Of a stretch of 43,608 nt of DNA, positions 17,670 through 25,603 are shown one piece after another. The notes beneath the pieces are model-generated. The model searched no databases, was not told the DNA's origin, and was given only the letters and a program-made list of their open reading frames with translations. The stretch is from Haliscomenobacter sp. Its GTDB lineage: Bacteria; Bacteroidota; Bacteroidia; Chitinophagales; Saprospiraceae. The stretch is from assembly GCF_016718685.1 (NCBI RefSeq), contig NZ_JADKCX010000041.1, positions 1-43,608 on the forward strand, in the 5' to 3' direction. The position numbers were made by a program, and so were the translations under genes. Numbering within the stretch: the first letter of the stretch is position 1; each line of letters opens with the position of its first letter.

Positions 17670-19574
17670 ATGGAGAATGAGTTGCAAGAATTGATCGATA
17701 TTTCCGAGTTACTGAAGGTCGAAAAAAAGGAAGACTTCGAACAACACCGCAAGCTGATGGATAGTCTAAGCCCGGAGCAACGACGAGCGAAGGGGTTGGC
17801 ATGGTATCCATTGAATGTGGTTCAACAAGGCTACACCATCGGTGAAAGAGCGTTTGTAGTGGTTGAACGTACCCAGGGCAAGGGGCAAGAGCACCAATTC
17901 AGATCAGGAAAAACCGTGCGTTTTTATACCCAACAAGCTGGGGTACACAACCCCGAGCGCAATGGAGTCATCTATTACGTGGACAAAGACAAAATGCGCA
18001 TCATCCTGAATACCCGCGATTTGCCCGAATGGATGGGCATGGGCCAACTCTCCGTAGACATCCTATTTGACGAGCGGACTTATATTGAAATGGAAAAGGC
18101 CATGCATAAAGTCATCTCTGCTACCAAAGGCCGCATTCAAGAATTGCGTTCGGTGCTCTTGGGGGTAAAACCTGCCCATTTTACCCCCTTAGAAATGCCC
18201 ATCAATATTCCAGCACTTAATCCTTCCCAAAACCTTGCCGTCAATCAAATTTTGGCGGCTCAAGACGTAGCGGTCATCCATGGTCCTCCCGGAACTGGCA
18301 AAACCACTACCCTGGTGCAAGCCATCAAATTGTTGGCAGAGCGAGAAAAAACGGTCCTGGTCACGGCCCCAAGCAATACTGCGGTGGATTTGTTGAGTGA
18401 AAAACTGGCGGAGCTAGACCTGCGGGTGGTGCGCATTGGAAACATCTCACGGATAGATGAGAGCATTTTGCGCCATACCCTGGAGTACCAAATCTCTCAA
18501 CATCCCGATAGCAAAAACGTCAAAAAAGTCAAAATTCAGGCGGCGGATTGCCGGAGACAGGCCAATCGGCTGCGCAGCAAACGTGGATATGAAGCCTATG
18601 AAGAGCGGAAACGCCTCGAACAAGAGGCTTCTGAGCTCTCCGCTTGGGCCAACTCCCTGGAACAACGCCTGGTAGACATGATTTTGGACGAGGCGCAGGT
18701 CATCACCTGTACCTTGGTAGGGGCCGCGCATCCCGTGTTGGATCAACGTAAATTTCGCACCGCCATCGTCGATGAAGCAGCCCAGGCTTTGGAGCCTGCC
18801 ACCTGGATTCCGATTACCAAGGCCTCGAAGTTGGTACTGACTGGTGATCCTTTTCAATTGCCCCCCACGGTTAAGTCACAGGAAGCTGCCAAAAAAGGCT
18901 TCAACATCACCATGATTGAAAAATGCCTGAAACGCCTCCAGCAGGTGAACCTGCTCAACATTCAATACCGCATGAATGAAGGCATCATGGGGTTCAGCAA
19001 TCGACAATTTTACAACAATGAATTGATGGCAGCGCCCGAGGTGAAAGACCATCGTCTGGATATTGCGGCGGATGCCCCGGTAATTTTTATCGATACTGCG
19101 GGCTGTGGTTTTGATGAAAAAGTCCATCATGCCTACCAGAGCAAGTACAATCCTGAGGAGTTTCAGGTCTTGCGAGAGCACTTGTACCAAATTGCCGAAG
19201 CCTTTTTGGAAAAAATCCCGCCCTCTATCGCCCTTATTTCTCCCTATCGCGAACAAGCTCTACACATGGAAGATGAGCTCAAGGATGATCCCATGTTGAG
19301 CAAATTAGATCTATCAATCAATACCATTGATGGGTTTCAAGGGCAAGAAAAAGATCTTGTATTTATTTCACTCGTGCGTTCCAATACGAAAGGAGAGATT
19401 GGTTTCTTGAGTGACTACCGCCGCATGAATGTGGCCATGACCCGTGCCCGCAAGCAACTCATCATTGTGGGAGACAGTGCCACGATTGGCAACAACAAGT
19501 TTTACAGAGATTTTCTGGAATACTGCGAAGTGGTTGGAGAGTATCGGAGTGCCTGGGAGTATATGAAAAGTTGA
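17670..19574 (+). CDS. Superfamily 1B helicase, UPF1/IGHMBP2-like
   Basis: 634 aa. The N-terminal about 180 residues form a small beta-barrel-type region as in IGHMBP2/SMUBP-2. The helicase core follows: motif I GPPGTGKTTT (205-214), motif Ia TAPSNTAVD, motif II VDEAAQALEP, motif III GDPFQLPPT, motif IV INIQYRM-like (LNIQYRMNEG), motif V TIDGFQGQEKD and motif VI NVAMTRARKQ. These ATP-dependent 5'-3' helicases act on RNA or DNA; the bacterial role is not settled. Length fits the family. The last codons and the TGA stop lie inside a (TTGAAAAG)n repeat, so the C-terminus has been shaped by the repeat. Confidence 0.92.
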   Translation: MENELQELIDISELLKVEKKEDFEQHRKLMDSLSPEQRRAKGLAWYPLNVVQQGYTIGERAFVVVERTQGKGQEHQFRSGKTVRFYTQQAGVHNPERNGVIYYVDKDKMRIILNTRDLPEWMGMGQLSVDILFDERTYIEMEKAMHKVISATKGRIQELRSVLLGVKPAHFTPLEMPINIPALNPSQNLAVNQILAAQDVAVIHGPPGTGKTTTLVQAIKLLAEREKTVLVTAPSNTAVDLLSEKLAELDLRVVRIGNISRIDESILRHTLEYQISQHPDSKNVKKVKIQAADCRRQANRLRSKRGYEAYEERKRLEQEASELSAWANSLEQRLVDMILDEAQVITCTLVGAAHPVLDQRKFRTAIVDEAAQALEPATWIPITKASKLVLTGDPFQLPPTVKSQEAAKKGFNITMIEKCLKRLQQVNLLNIQYRMNEGIMGFSNRQFYNNELMAAPEVKDHRLDIAADAPVIFIDTAGCGFDEKVHHAYQSKYNPEEFQVLREHLYQIAEAFLEKIPPSIALISPYREQALHMEDELKDDPMLSKLDLSINTIDGFQGQEKDLVFISLVRSNTKGEIGFLSDYRRMNVAMTRARKQLIIVGDSATIGNNKFYRDFLEYCEVVGEYRSAWEYMKS

Positions 19575-19602
19575 AAAGTTGAAAAGTTGAAAAGTTGAAA
19601 AG
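19571..19602. repeat. Tandem TTGAAAAG repeat, four units
   Basis: Four head-to-tail TTGAAAAG units, beginning at the helicase stop codon and running into the left arm of the next inverted repeat. Confidence 0.85.
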
Positions 19603-19651
19603 AAAAGGGGACAGTCTACGCATATGTAGACTGTCCCCTTTTCTTTTCAAC
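19594..19651. terminator. 26-bp perfect hairpin between convergent helicase and gldN
   Basis: 19594-19619 pairs perfectly with 19626-19651 around a GCATAT loop (arm end GGGGACAGTCTAC). It lies between two converging stops, so it can end transcripts from both sides. Both strands show T-rich flanks (TTTTCTTTTCAAC). Confidence 0.8.
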
Positions 19652-19678
19652 TCTTCAACTCTAAACTTTTCAACTTAA

Positions 19679-20547
19679 TCAATAAGTCCAAAGATCGTGT
19701 TCCAGGTTGAAAATTTCCTGCTTGATCTTGTCTGCTTCCATCAACAAGTCACGACCGGTGAATTGATCTTGCAAGCGCAAGTCTTTCACGTTGGAAGTTT
19801 TGTAGATGTAGCTGGAGAAATAGCGCATTTCAAATACGTCCTCCCAGGTCATTGGAGCGCCATCGTTTTGATCGTTGAAGATCCTTTCTTTGGCCAACAA
19901 TTCGCGGGCATCTGGGTAATAAATCCAGAAAAGAACGTTTTCGCCCACTTTATCTCCCGTAGATGTTTTTACCGGCAATACTGGTGCAATACCAAGGATA
20001 CGGACCTGCATGGTCGATGATTCTTTGTCGAAGAACCAGATTTCTTTCACCCGGATCCGCTGAACATCTGCGTTGATGTCCACGTCACTCTTGATGATTT
20101 GTTGTTTTTGCTCGTACGTAACGGGGTCAGTTACCATTACGGTATCGATTTTGTAGAGTAAGCCATTCACCGCTGAAGTATCCAAACGGGTTTTGAATTC
20201 CTCATCGGCAAAGATGCGCAAAGGCTTCTCTTTGTTATTGATGGCTTCCAGCAAAATTGATACGAATGGACGTTTAGGATAAGCGAACGGAAGGTTCATT
20301 TTTTCCCTTACGTCAATGATCCGCCAAATACGCTTCTTCCAGAAGATGTCTGCTTCACGGGGTTGATCATAAGGAAGCACTCGTTTTTGGCCGTAATGCT
20401 GCTTTCAACCACATCGTCGATTGGGTTGGGTAAACCATCAACTGGCCCCGACTCCGTTTGGATGATATCAAGCTGCTGAGCCGCCAGGGGGCCGACAGCG
20501 ATACACAGGATAAAAAGAAGACCGAATAATTTGGCGGCCATTTTCAT
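19679..20547 (-). CDS. gldN: Type IX secretion / gliding protein GldN (PorN), one frameshift
   Basis: GldN/PorN is a periplasmic component that, with GldK, forms the outer-membrane-associated ring of the type IX secretion system. The start at 20547 gives a signal peptide (MKMAAKLFGLLFILCIAVG, then PLAAQ). The body begins in one frame and continues in another: VVESSITAK, then RVLPYDQPREADIFWKKRIW (family motif READ-x-x-W-x-KRIWR). The break is a T5 run at 20384-20388 (+ strand); six bases would restore one frame of 289 aa, normal for the family. FWIYYPDARELL and WEDVFEMRYFSSYIYK are typical. It closes the gldKLMN block, 88 bp after gldM with a hairpin in the gap. The frameshift is probably a sequencing error. 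Confidence 0.88.
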
Positions 20548-20576
20548 ATTTTTGCTTTTTACTTTGACAAAAAAGT

Positions 20577-20604
20577 GTACCCAATAAACGAGTTTATTGG
20601 GTAC
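20577..20604 (-). terminator. Hairpin plus T-run between gldM and gldN
   Basis: GTACCCAATAAAC and GTTTATTGGGTAC are perfect 13-bp arms. On the minus strand the hairpin is followed by ACTTTTTTGTC, an intrinsic-terminator-like U run. It may reduce gldN expression relative to gldM. Confidence 0.65.
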
Positions 20605-20635
20605 GCTAGTATAAGTAAGCAATCAAAAAATTACT

Positions 20636-22216
20636 TTATTGTACTTTGAAAGCAACGTTGTTGATCTTGCGACCAGCAGCATCACCAGGACATTTTGCAC
20701 GGATGTTGTCAAAAATGAACTGGTCGCCTGGTTTGGCCTGGTTGATCAGGGCACGTGCCTGAGCACCAAATGCACCACCTGGGTTAACTGCTTGCAGAGG
20801 GTCTTGACGGCGTGGGCTATAGATTACGGTGTAACCTAAGATGTCGCAACGAGCGTCAAAGTCAAAGCCTTCCAGTACGGGAATCACCCCACCTTGCGCT
20901 TTCAGTACCCCGTTGCCAATTTCACCACCCGTAGAGTTGTTGATTTTGGCCACTGGATCCGGAATAGGCTTCACGCGGAATTCGAATGAAGTAGCTTTCA
21001 AACCACCGCCAGAAACCAATACTGTTGCCTTACCGGGAGCAGTACCTCTAACCGTGAATTTGTTGCCACCTCCGCCAGTTCTGGAAACGTTGCCAGAGAA
21101 GCTTACTCGAAGATCATTGGAAGAAACGCCCGCAGCAGCTACAGTTACCGGGTTTTCAACGCCCATGTAGAACACGTTCATTTTATCCGCAGAAACGGTT
21201 ACCGAACGGCGACCTACTTCATATTCGAAGGTTTCGCTGTTGGAGAACACTTCTCCGGTAGTTGGGTTCTTTACTGCGATGTCTACTTTGTAGCTTTTCA
21301 CACCCGGTTCACCCGAACCTGCGGTATATTTTGCCGAACCATTCTCCACTTTTAGTGCTGCACCGTTTACACGGATGCTGACGTTGTCGTTGAATGATTT
21401 TGAAGTAGCACCTACCGAGATGGTTGATTCAAATTGCTCTCCAGCAATGATGTAACTCTTGATTGGAGAAGAAATTGGAATGAACTGATCTACTTTTACC
21501 TCCGATTTACCAATCAAGCTGGACAGGTAGTTCAGGATTGCGGCTTCAGAACTTTTCATGTCGTTCTGAAATTTGGTCATCAAGGGGAAGGCAGCAGCCA
21601 GAGGAAGTTGGTTGAAGGTATACTCCGACCAGTTTTGTGCACCTCTTCCTTTTTTCCAATCCTTATCAGAGATTTGGAGGGCGATGCTTTTCTCAAGGTT
21701 TTGCAATTCTTCTTCTTTGATGGCAAGTCCCGGGGTCCCTTTCATGCTGCGCAGCATGCCGATTAATTCTTCACGCGTAGCATTTACCTTTTGCTCCAGT
21801 TTGGCACCATTGCCTTGATTTACTAGGTAGCGGGTGGTAATGTCCTTATTTTTGTACCCTTTGGGTTGTCCACCGTGCGAATGGTCCTCTTCAGCAAAAT
21901 ATCCACCAGTTTGTTCAACCATTGCTTCCCGTAGCTTTTCTACATAGGCAATGAATTCTTTGGACTTGGCTTGAACTTCTTTTGCGGTAGAAACCACTTT
22001 CGCATAACGCTCTCTGTTTTGTGCAGCATTGCGTTCCATGTCGCGGACAGTGGTATTGTTGGCATCGGCCAAACGAGAATTTGAGGTTTTGATACCTTTA
22101 TCGATAACAAAAAAGGCATTGATGATCTTGGCTGAAACGTTGAGGGCCAACATGGCGGTCAACACAAGATACATGATGTTGATCATCAACTGCCGCGGCT
22201 CCTTTGGAATTGACAT
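20636..22216 (-). CDS. gldM: Type IX secretion motor component GldM (PorM)
   Basis: 526 aa, usual length. GldM spans the inner membrane once (residues about 8-30, LMINIMYLVLTAMLALNVSA) and reaches across the periplasm; with GldL it forms the proton-driven rotary motor of the type IX secretion system. The N-terminal MSIPKEPRQLMINIMYLVL is highly characteristic. The periplasmic part holds helical-bundle and beta-sandwich domains (YSPRRQDPLQAVNPG near the C-terminus). It follows gldL after 52 bp and precedes gldN on the same strand, the conserved order. No defect seen. Confidence 0.96.
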   Translation of the reverse strand: MSIPKEPRQLMINIMYLVLTAMLALNVSAKIINAFFVIDKGIKTSNSRLADANNTTVRDMERNAAQNRERYAKVVSTAKEVQAKSKEFIAYVEKLREAMVEQTGGYFAEEDHSHGGQPKGYKNKDITTRYLVNQGNGAKLEQKVNATREELIGMLRSMKGTPGLAIKEEELQNLEKSIALQISDKDWKKGRGAQNWSEYTFNQLPLAAAFPLMTKFQNDMKSSEAAILNYLSSLIGKSEVKVDQFIPISSPIKSYIIAGEQFESTISVGATSKSFNDNVSIRVNGAALKVENGSAKYTAGSGEPGVKSYKVDIAVKNPTTGEVFSNSETFEYEVGRRSVTVSADKMNVFYMGVENPVTVAAAGVSSNDLRVSFSGNVSRTGGGGNKFTVRGTAPGKATVLVSGGGLKATSFEFRVKPIPDPVAKINNSTGGEIGNGVLKAQGGVIPVLEGFDFDARCDILGYTVIYSPRRQDPLQAVNPGGAFGAQARALINQAKPGDQFIFDNIRAKCPGDAAGRKINNVAFKVQ

Positions 22217-22268
22217 GTTCTTTTCTTTTTTTCCGGGTTAGAAAAATGTGTCCGAAAAATGTGACCGA

Positions 22269-22886
22269 TTACCCTTGGCGAACGTTGGCCATGGAAGTGA
22301 TCACTGAGCCGTAAACAGTATTCAGTGAAGAATAGGTAGTGTTCAGCTTGGAGATGTTTTTGTTCAACTCGGTCAAGCCGTCTTTTACTACTTTGGTTTC
22401 TTCAGCAGAATCAGTCAAGTCAGCCATTGCTTCGTTCAACTTGGTATAAAAGTTGTTCATGGCCTTGAGCTGATCTTTCGTACCAGAAAAGTCTACTTCT
22501 TGCAATGCTTTCAGTGAACCCAAGCTTTTGGACATTCCTTGCAGTTCTTGCAACATGCCACCCAATTGCTGTTCCACTACTTCACCGTTCAAGCCGGGCA
22601 TATTGGGCGCAGCAACCGTAGAGATTCCCGTAGTGATGGGCTGAATTGGCGCATCATAAGCATCCAACCCTGGATACAATTTTTCCCAGTAGTAATCTTT
22701 CTCTGGGCCAATTACCCCTAAGAAAAAGAAAAGGATGGCTTCGGTGATCATACCTGCGATCAACATTTCGTCGGCAAACTGCCAAGACATGATTTTGAAA
22801 AGTGCACCAAGCAATACTACAGATGCACCAACACCGATGATAAGGTTTTTGAGGTACTTGAATCCTTTCGTTTTCAGGAAGCTCAT
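22269..22886 (-). CDS. gldL: Type IX secretion motor component GldL (PorL)
   Basis: 205 aa. Two N-terminal membrane helices (about 14-32 LIIGVGASVVLLGALFKIM and 40-58) carry the conserved Glu49 (TEAILFFF) proposed to conduct protons in the GldLM motor. The cytoplasmic remainder is helical and Thr/Ser-rich with coiled-coil character. The motif FLGVIGPEKDYYWEKLYPGL near the second helix is family-typical. The distance to gldK upstream is unusually long (245 bp) and includes a 16-bp hairpin. Confidence 0.95.
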   Translation of the reverse strand: MSFLKTKGFKYLKNLIIGVGASVVLLGALFKIMSWQFADEMLIAGMITEAILFFFLGVIGPEKDYYWEKLYPGLDAYDAPIQPITTGISTVAAPNMPGLNGEVVEQQLGGMLQELQGMSKSLGSLKALQEVDFSGTKDQLKAMNNFYTKLNEAMADLTDSAEETKVVKDGLTELNKNISKLNTTYSSLNTVYGSVITSMANVRQG

Positions 22887-23073
22887 TGTTCAGGATTTTT
22901 TTGATGGTTAGACAAATAATATCGTTCGTTGGGATTATTTACCCATTTACAATCACTATAATGGAGAAACAGGAAAAGGTTACAGTTTGAAAAAAAAGAA
23001 TAAGTTGAAATCTGAAGGTGAAGTGAAGATTGGATGACCGTTTCAATTTTTCAACCTTCCTTTTCAACAAATG

Positions 23074-23110
23074 CGTAAGGATACTGCACAACAAGTGCAG
23101 TATCCTTACG
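23074..23110. terminator. 16-bp perfect hairpin between gldK and gldL
   Basis: CGTAAGGATACTGCAC (23074-23089) pairs perfectly with GTGCAGTATCCTTACG (23095-23110) around AACAA, starting 21 nt past the gldK stop in the direction of transcription. The following T-run is weak. It may act as a partial terminator or an mRNA-stabilising 3' end for gldK. Confidence 0.65.
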
Positions 23111-23131
23111 TTTCGTCGATCCTAATCTGGA

Positions 23132-24388
23132 TTAGAAATCGTTGATAGAACGACCTAAGAAGGTGAGTACGCAACGGAAACCTACGTAAGACTTGGTAGT
23201 GTCCTGATATTCGTAGCTGCGTGTACCTGTCTGAAGGAAGTGGTGAATATCCTTCCAGGATCCTCCGCGAAGCACTTTGCGTTTGTTTTCGGGAGTATCA
23301 TCATCCTCGGCATCGTAACGGATGTCGGGGTTCAAATCATGAAGGAAAGAATAAGCATTCTCATAGTATGCTGTATTGGTCCATTCCGCAACGTTGCCGG
23401 CCATGTTGTACAAGCCGTAATCGTTAGGGAAATAAGCATCGGCGCGAACCGTGTAGAAACCACCATCTTCTGGATAGTTGCCACGGCCTGGTTTGAAGTT
23501 GGCCAACAAACACCCCTTAGCATTGCGGATGTAAGGACCGCCCCAGGGATACATTGCCCGATCCCGACCACCGCGAGCGGCGTACTCCCACTCGTGCTCA
23601 AAAGGCAAACGGTAGTTTTCGGTGTTCTGACCGTCTTTGCTGTCGGAAGTGGCTTTGTTCCACAACATGGTACGCCAGTAGCAGAAGGCATTGGCGGTAT
23701 GCCAATCGATCCCAACTACGGGATAATCATCAAAAGCCGGGTGCCAGAAATAGTTACGGGCATAAGGCTCATTGTAAGAGTAAGCAAAATCGCGCACCCA
23801 TACCAGCGTATCAGGATATACATTTACTTCTTTCTCCTTGATGAATTCATTTCTTGGAGAACGACCCCGATCATTGGAGGCTTTCTTCCAATCGTACCAG
23901 CTGTACTTGTATTTCAAGTTGCGTACATCGATTTCCTTTTTGCCGGCAAATCGATCATCACCTTGATAGTACATTTCTTCTAGGGCTCCGTCTGGGTCTT
24001 CCCAGTCGATTTCCTGTTCCCAGTCGATGCGACCTTCGTCGGCATCGTCTTCGTCACTTTCAAGAAAGTGCTCCAGGATGTTGTGGGCAATCGAATCCTT
24101 TACCCAGTAAACAAACTGGCGGTATTCGTTGTTGGTAATTTCAGTGTCATCCATAAAAAATCCCTGGATAGAGATTTGTTTGGGGCGCTGAACAAAGGTG
24201 TTGCTGATGTCCTGATCACTGGGGCCAACCAATAATGTACCAGAGGGGACATAAACCATTCCGTATGGATTGATACCTTTCCATACAGGCCGGTCGAATA
24301 CACCGGTTAATTCTCCGCTTTCTTGCTTTCCGCAAGCAACCGCTACAAATACCAGCGCAACTAGTGCAAGCTTGAGTACGTTTTTCAT
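23132..24388 (-). CDS. gldK: Type IX secretion lipoprotein GldK (PorK)
   Basis: 418 aa lipoprotein (lipobox VAVAC, Cys19) with a formylglycine-generating-enzyme-like (SUMF1) fold: MVYVPSGTLLVGPSD, FFMDDTEITNNEYRQFVYWV, YRLPFEHEWEYAARGG, GLYNMAGNVAEWT, KVLRGGSWKD and SYVGFRCV. GldK uses this fold structurally as an outer-membrane ring component with GldN, not as an enzyme. An acidic insertion (LESDEDDADEGRIDWEQE) near 110-130 is characteristic of GldK. First of the gldKLMN genes and 195 bp after the porP/sprF-like gene on the same strand, with a promoter candidate in that gap. Confidence 0.95.
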   Translation of the reverse strand: MKNVLKLALVALVFVAVACGKQESGELTGVFDRPVWKGINPYGMVYVPSGTLLVGPSDQDISNTFVQRPKQISIQGFFMDDTEITNNEYRQFVYWVKDSIAHNILEHFLESDEDDADEGRIDWEQEIDWEDPDGALEEMYYQGDDRFAGKKEIDVRNLKYKYSWYDWKKASNDRGRSPRNEFIKEKEVNVYPDTLVWVRDFAYSYNEPYARNYFWHPAFDDYPVVGIDWHTANAFCYWRTMLWNKATSDSKDGQNTENYRLPFEHEWEYAARGGRDRAMYPWGGPYIRNAKGCLLANFKPGRGNYPEDGGFYTVRADAYFPNDYGLYNMAGNVAEWTNTAYYENAYSFLHDLNPDIRYDAEDDDTPENKRKVLRGGSWKDIHHFLQTGTRSYEYQDTTKSYVGFRCVLTFLGRSINDF

Positions 24389-24420
24389 GTTAATACCCGA
24401 GTTTTCCTTCAGACTTTAAA

Positions 24421-24450
24421 CAGTTTTTTGTTAAAAACTGCGTAAATATA
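24421..24450 (-). promoter_or_regulatory. Candidate gldK promoter (-7) and leader hairpin
   Basis: On the minus strand TATATTTA (24443-24450) resembles the Bacteroidota -7 element TAnnTTTG, though without a clear TTG at -33. Between it and the gldK ATG, 24421-24440 forms CAGTTTTT-TGTT-AAAAACTG, an 8-bp stem in the leader. Confidence 0.35.
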
Positions 24451-24583
24451 GACCGTTTAAAAATTTAATAAAAGTTAATTGGTGCCTTCGCCCTAAGTTT
24501 AACAATCCGATACCTCAAACGTGAAGCACACTGTGCTTATTTTAAAGAATCGAAAAAAGTTTGGCGGCGATTTTTTTTACCAC

Positions 24584-25546
24584 TTACAATAAACGAGGGT
24601 TGTAGATAATTTTCGGTTTCCGACTCTTAGTACCCTGTTGTATGCGGTAATGCACCATTAGCTCGTGCGATCCGTTGCTCACTTCGCGCAGCGGGGACAA
24701 AACGAGATCATAAGCATAGGCTATACTTAACTTCTCATTGAGCTTTGCTCCTGCGATCAAACCAAGGGCATCAACGCTATTGGAATTATACCCTCTAAAC
24801 GATGCGCCGCCAAAGATATTGTCATTATATCGAATTAACAAACCTACATCCGTTTGTATTTGAGTTAAATCTGTACGTACCAAAACGGAAGGTTGAATCA
24901 AGAAGCTGGTTCCCAAGGGAAAAGAGGTTTGTCCGTTAAAAAAAACAGTTCGGGTAGTCTGAAGTTCAAATTCACTCAATTGAATTGACGCAGAGGTGAG
25001 GTTGCGCATGGCCACGCCAAAACTCCATTTTTCGCTTTGGTAATAGGCTCCAAGGTCAAAAGTAGGAGCCAGGCCACTCATGGCACCCGCCGAAAGAATA
25101 TCGTCATTGTGATTGATGAGGATATCCTGATAGGCTCCACCCGGCGTACGCAACTGCGAACCATCCAGTCCGTATTGGGTAAAACCAGCTGAAGCGCCCA
25201 AACCCAGGATGCCCGAACCCAGTTCCAGCTGGTAGTTGTACGTAGCCATCAGGTTGCTATTGCGTTGAGCACCTAATTCATCATTTTCAAATTTCACGCC
25301 AAATGCCGCCCTGAACTGGGGCAGTGGAACCTGCAAAAGTGCAAACTGCGTCATGGGGGCCCCGGGCAATCCACCCCATTGCTGCCGCACACTGGCGGTC
25401 AAACTCAAATCCTGATCAATCGCTGCTGCACCTGAGTTCCAATAATATGGACTCAACATATGTAGGGTGTACTGCGCGGATTGTTGCGCATGGAGGCCAG
25501 CAAGTCCCCAACATGCCCCTAAAACGAGGGTAAGAAGTTTACGCAT
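24584..25546 (-). CDS. PorP/SprF-family type IX secretion outer-membrane protein
   Basis: 320 aa with a signal peptide (MRKLLTLVLGACWGLAGLHA) and the PorP/SprF N-terminal signature QYTLHMLSPYYWNSGAAA, close to the family pattern Q-x-x-x-Y-M-x-N-x-x-x-x-NPA. The rest is beta-barrel-like, ending in a positively charged tail (KSRKPKIIYNPRLL). Members sit in the outer membrane and link exported proteins or the secretion ring to the surface. Its place just before gldKLMN mirrors the porPKLMN order of Porphyromonas. A specific name (porP or sprF) cannot be chosen from sequence alone. Confidence 0.88.
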   Translation of the reverse strand: MRKLLTLVLGACWGLAGLHAQQSAQYTLHMLSPYYWNSGAAAIDQDLSLTASVRQQWGGLPGAPMTQFALLQVPLPQFRAAFGVKFENDELGAQRNSNLMATYNYQLELGSGILGLGASAGFTQYGLDGSQLRTPGGAYQDILINHNDDILSAGAMSGLAPTFDLGAYYQSEKWSFGVAMRNLTSASIQLSEFELQTTRTVFFNGQTSFPLGTSFLIQPSVLVRTDLTQIQTDVGLLIRYNDNIFGGASFRGYNSNSVDALGLIAGAKLNEKLSIAYAYDLVLSPLREVSNGSHELMVHYRIQQGTKSRKPKIIYNPRLL

Positions 25547-25603
25547 AGCTCGGATTTACGTTCCTTTTAGGGGCAGCCAATTCAGGACAACCCTAAAGGT
25601 TTT

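Noticed and set aside
19571..19675. Possible CRISPR array from the regular TTGAAAAG units
   Set aside because: Units of 8 bp are directly joined without spacers, and no cas genes are in the window.
23240..23983. Plus-strand open frame of 247 codons opposite gldK
   Set aside because: Antisense shadow of a well-supported gldK.
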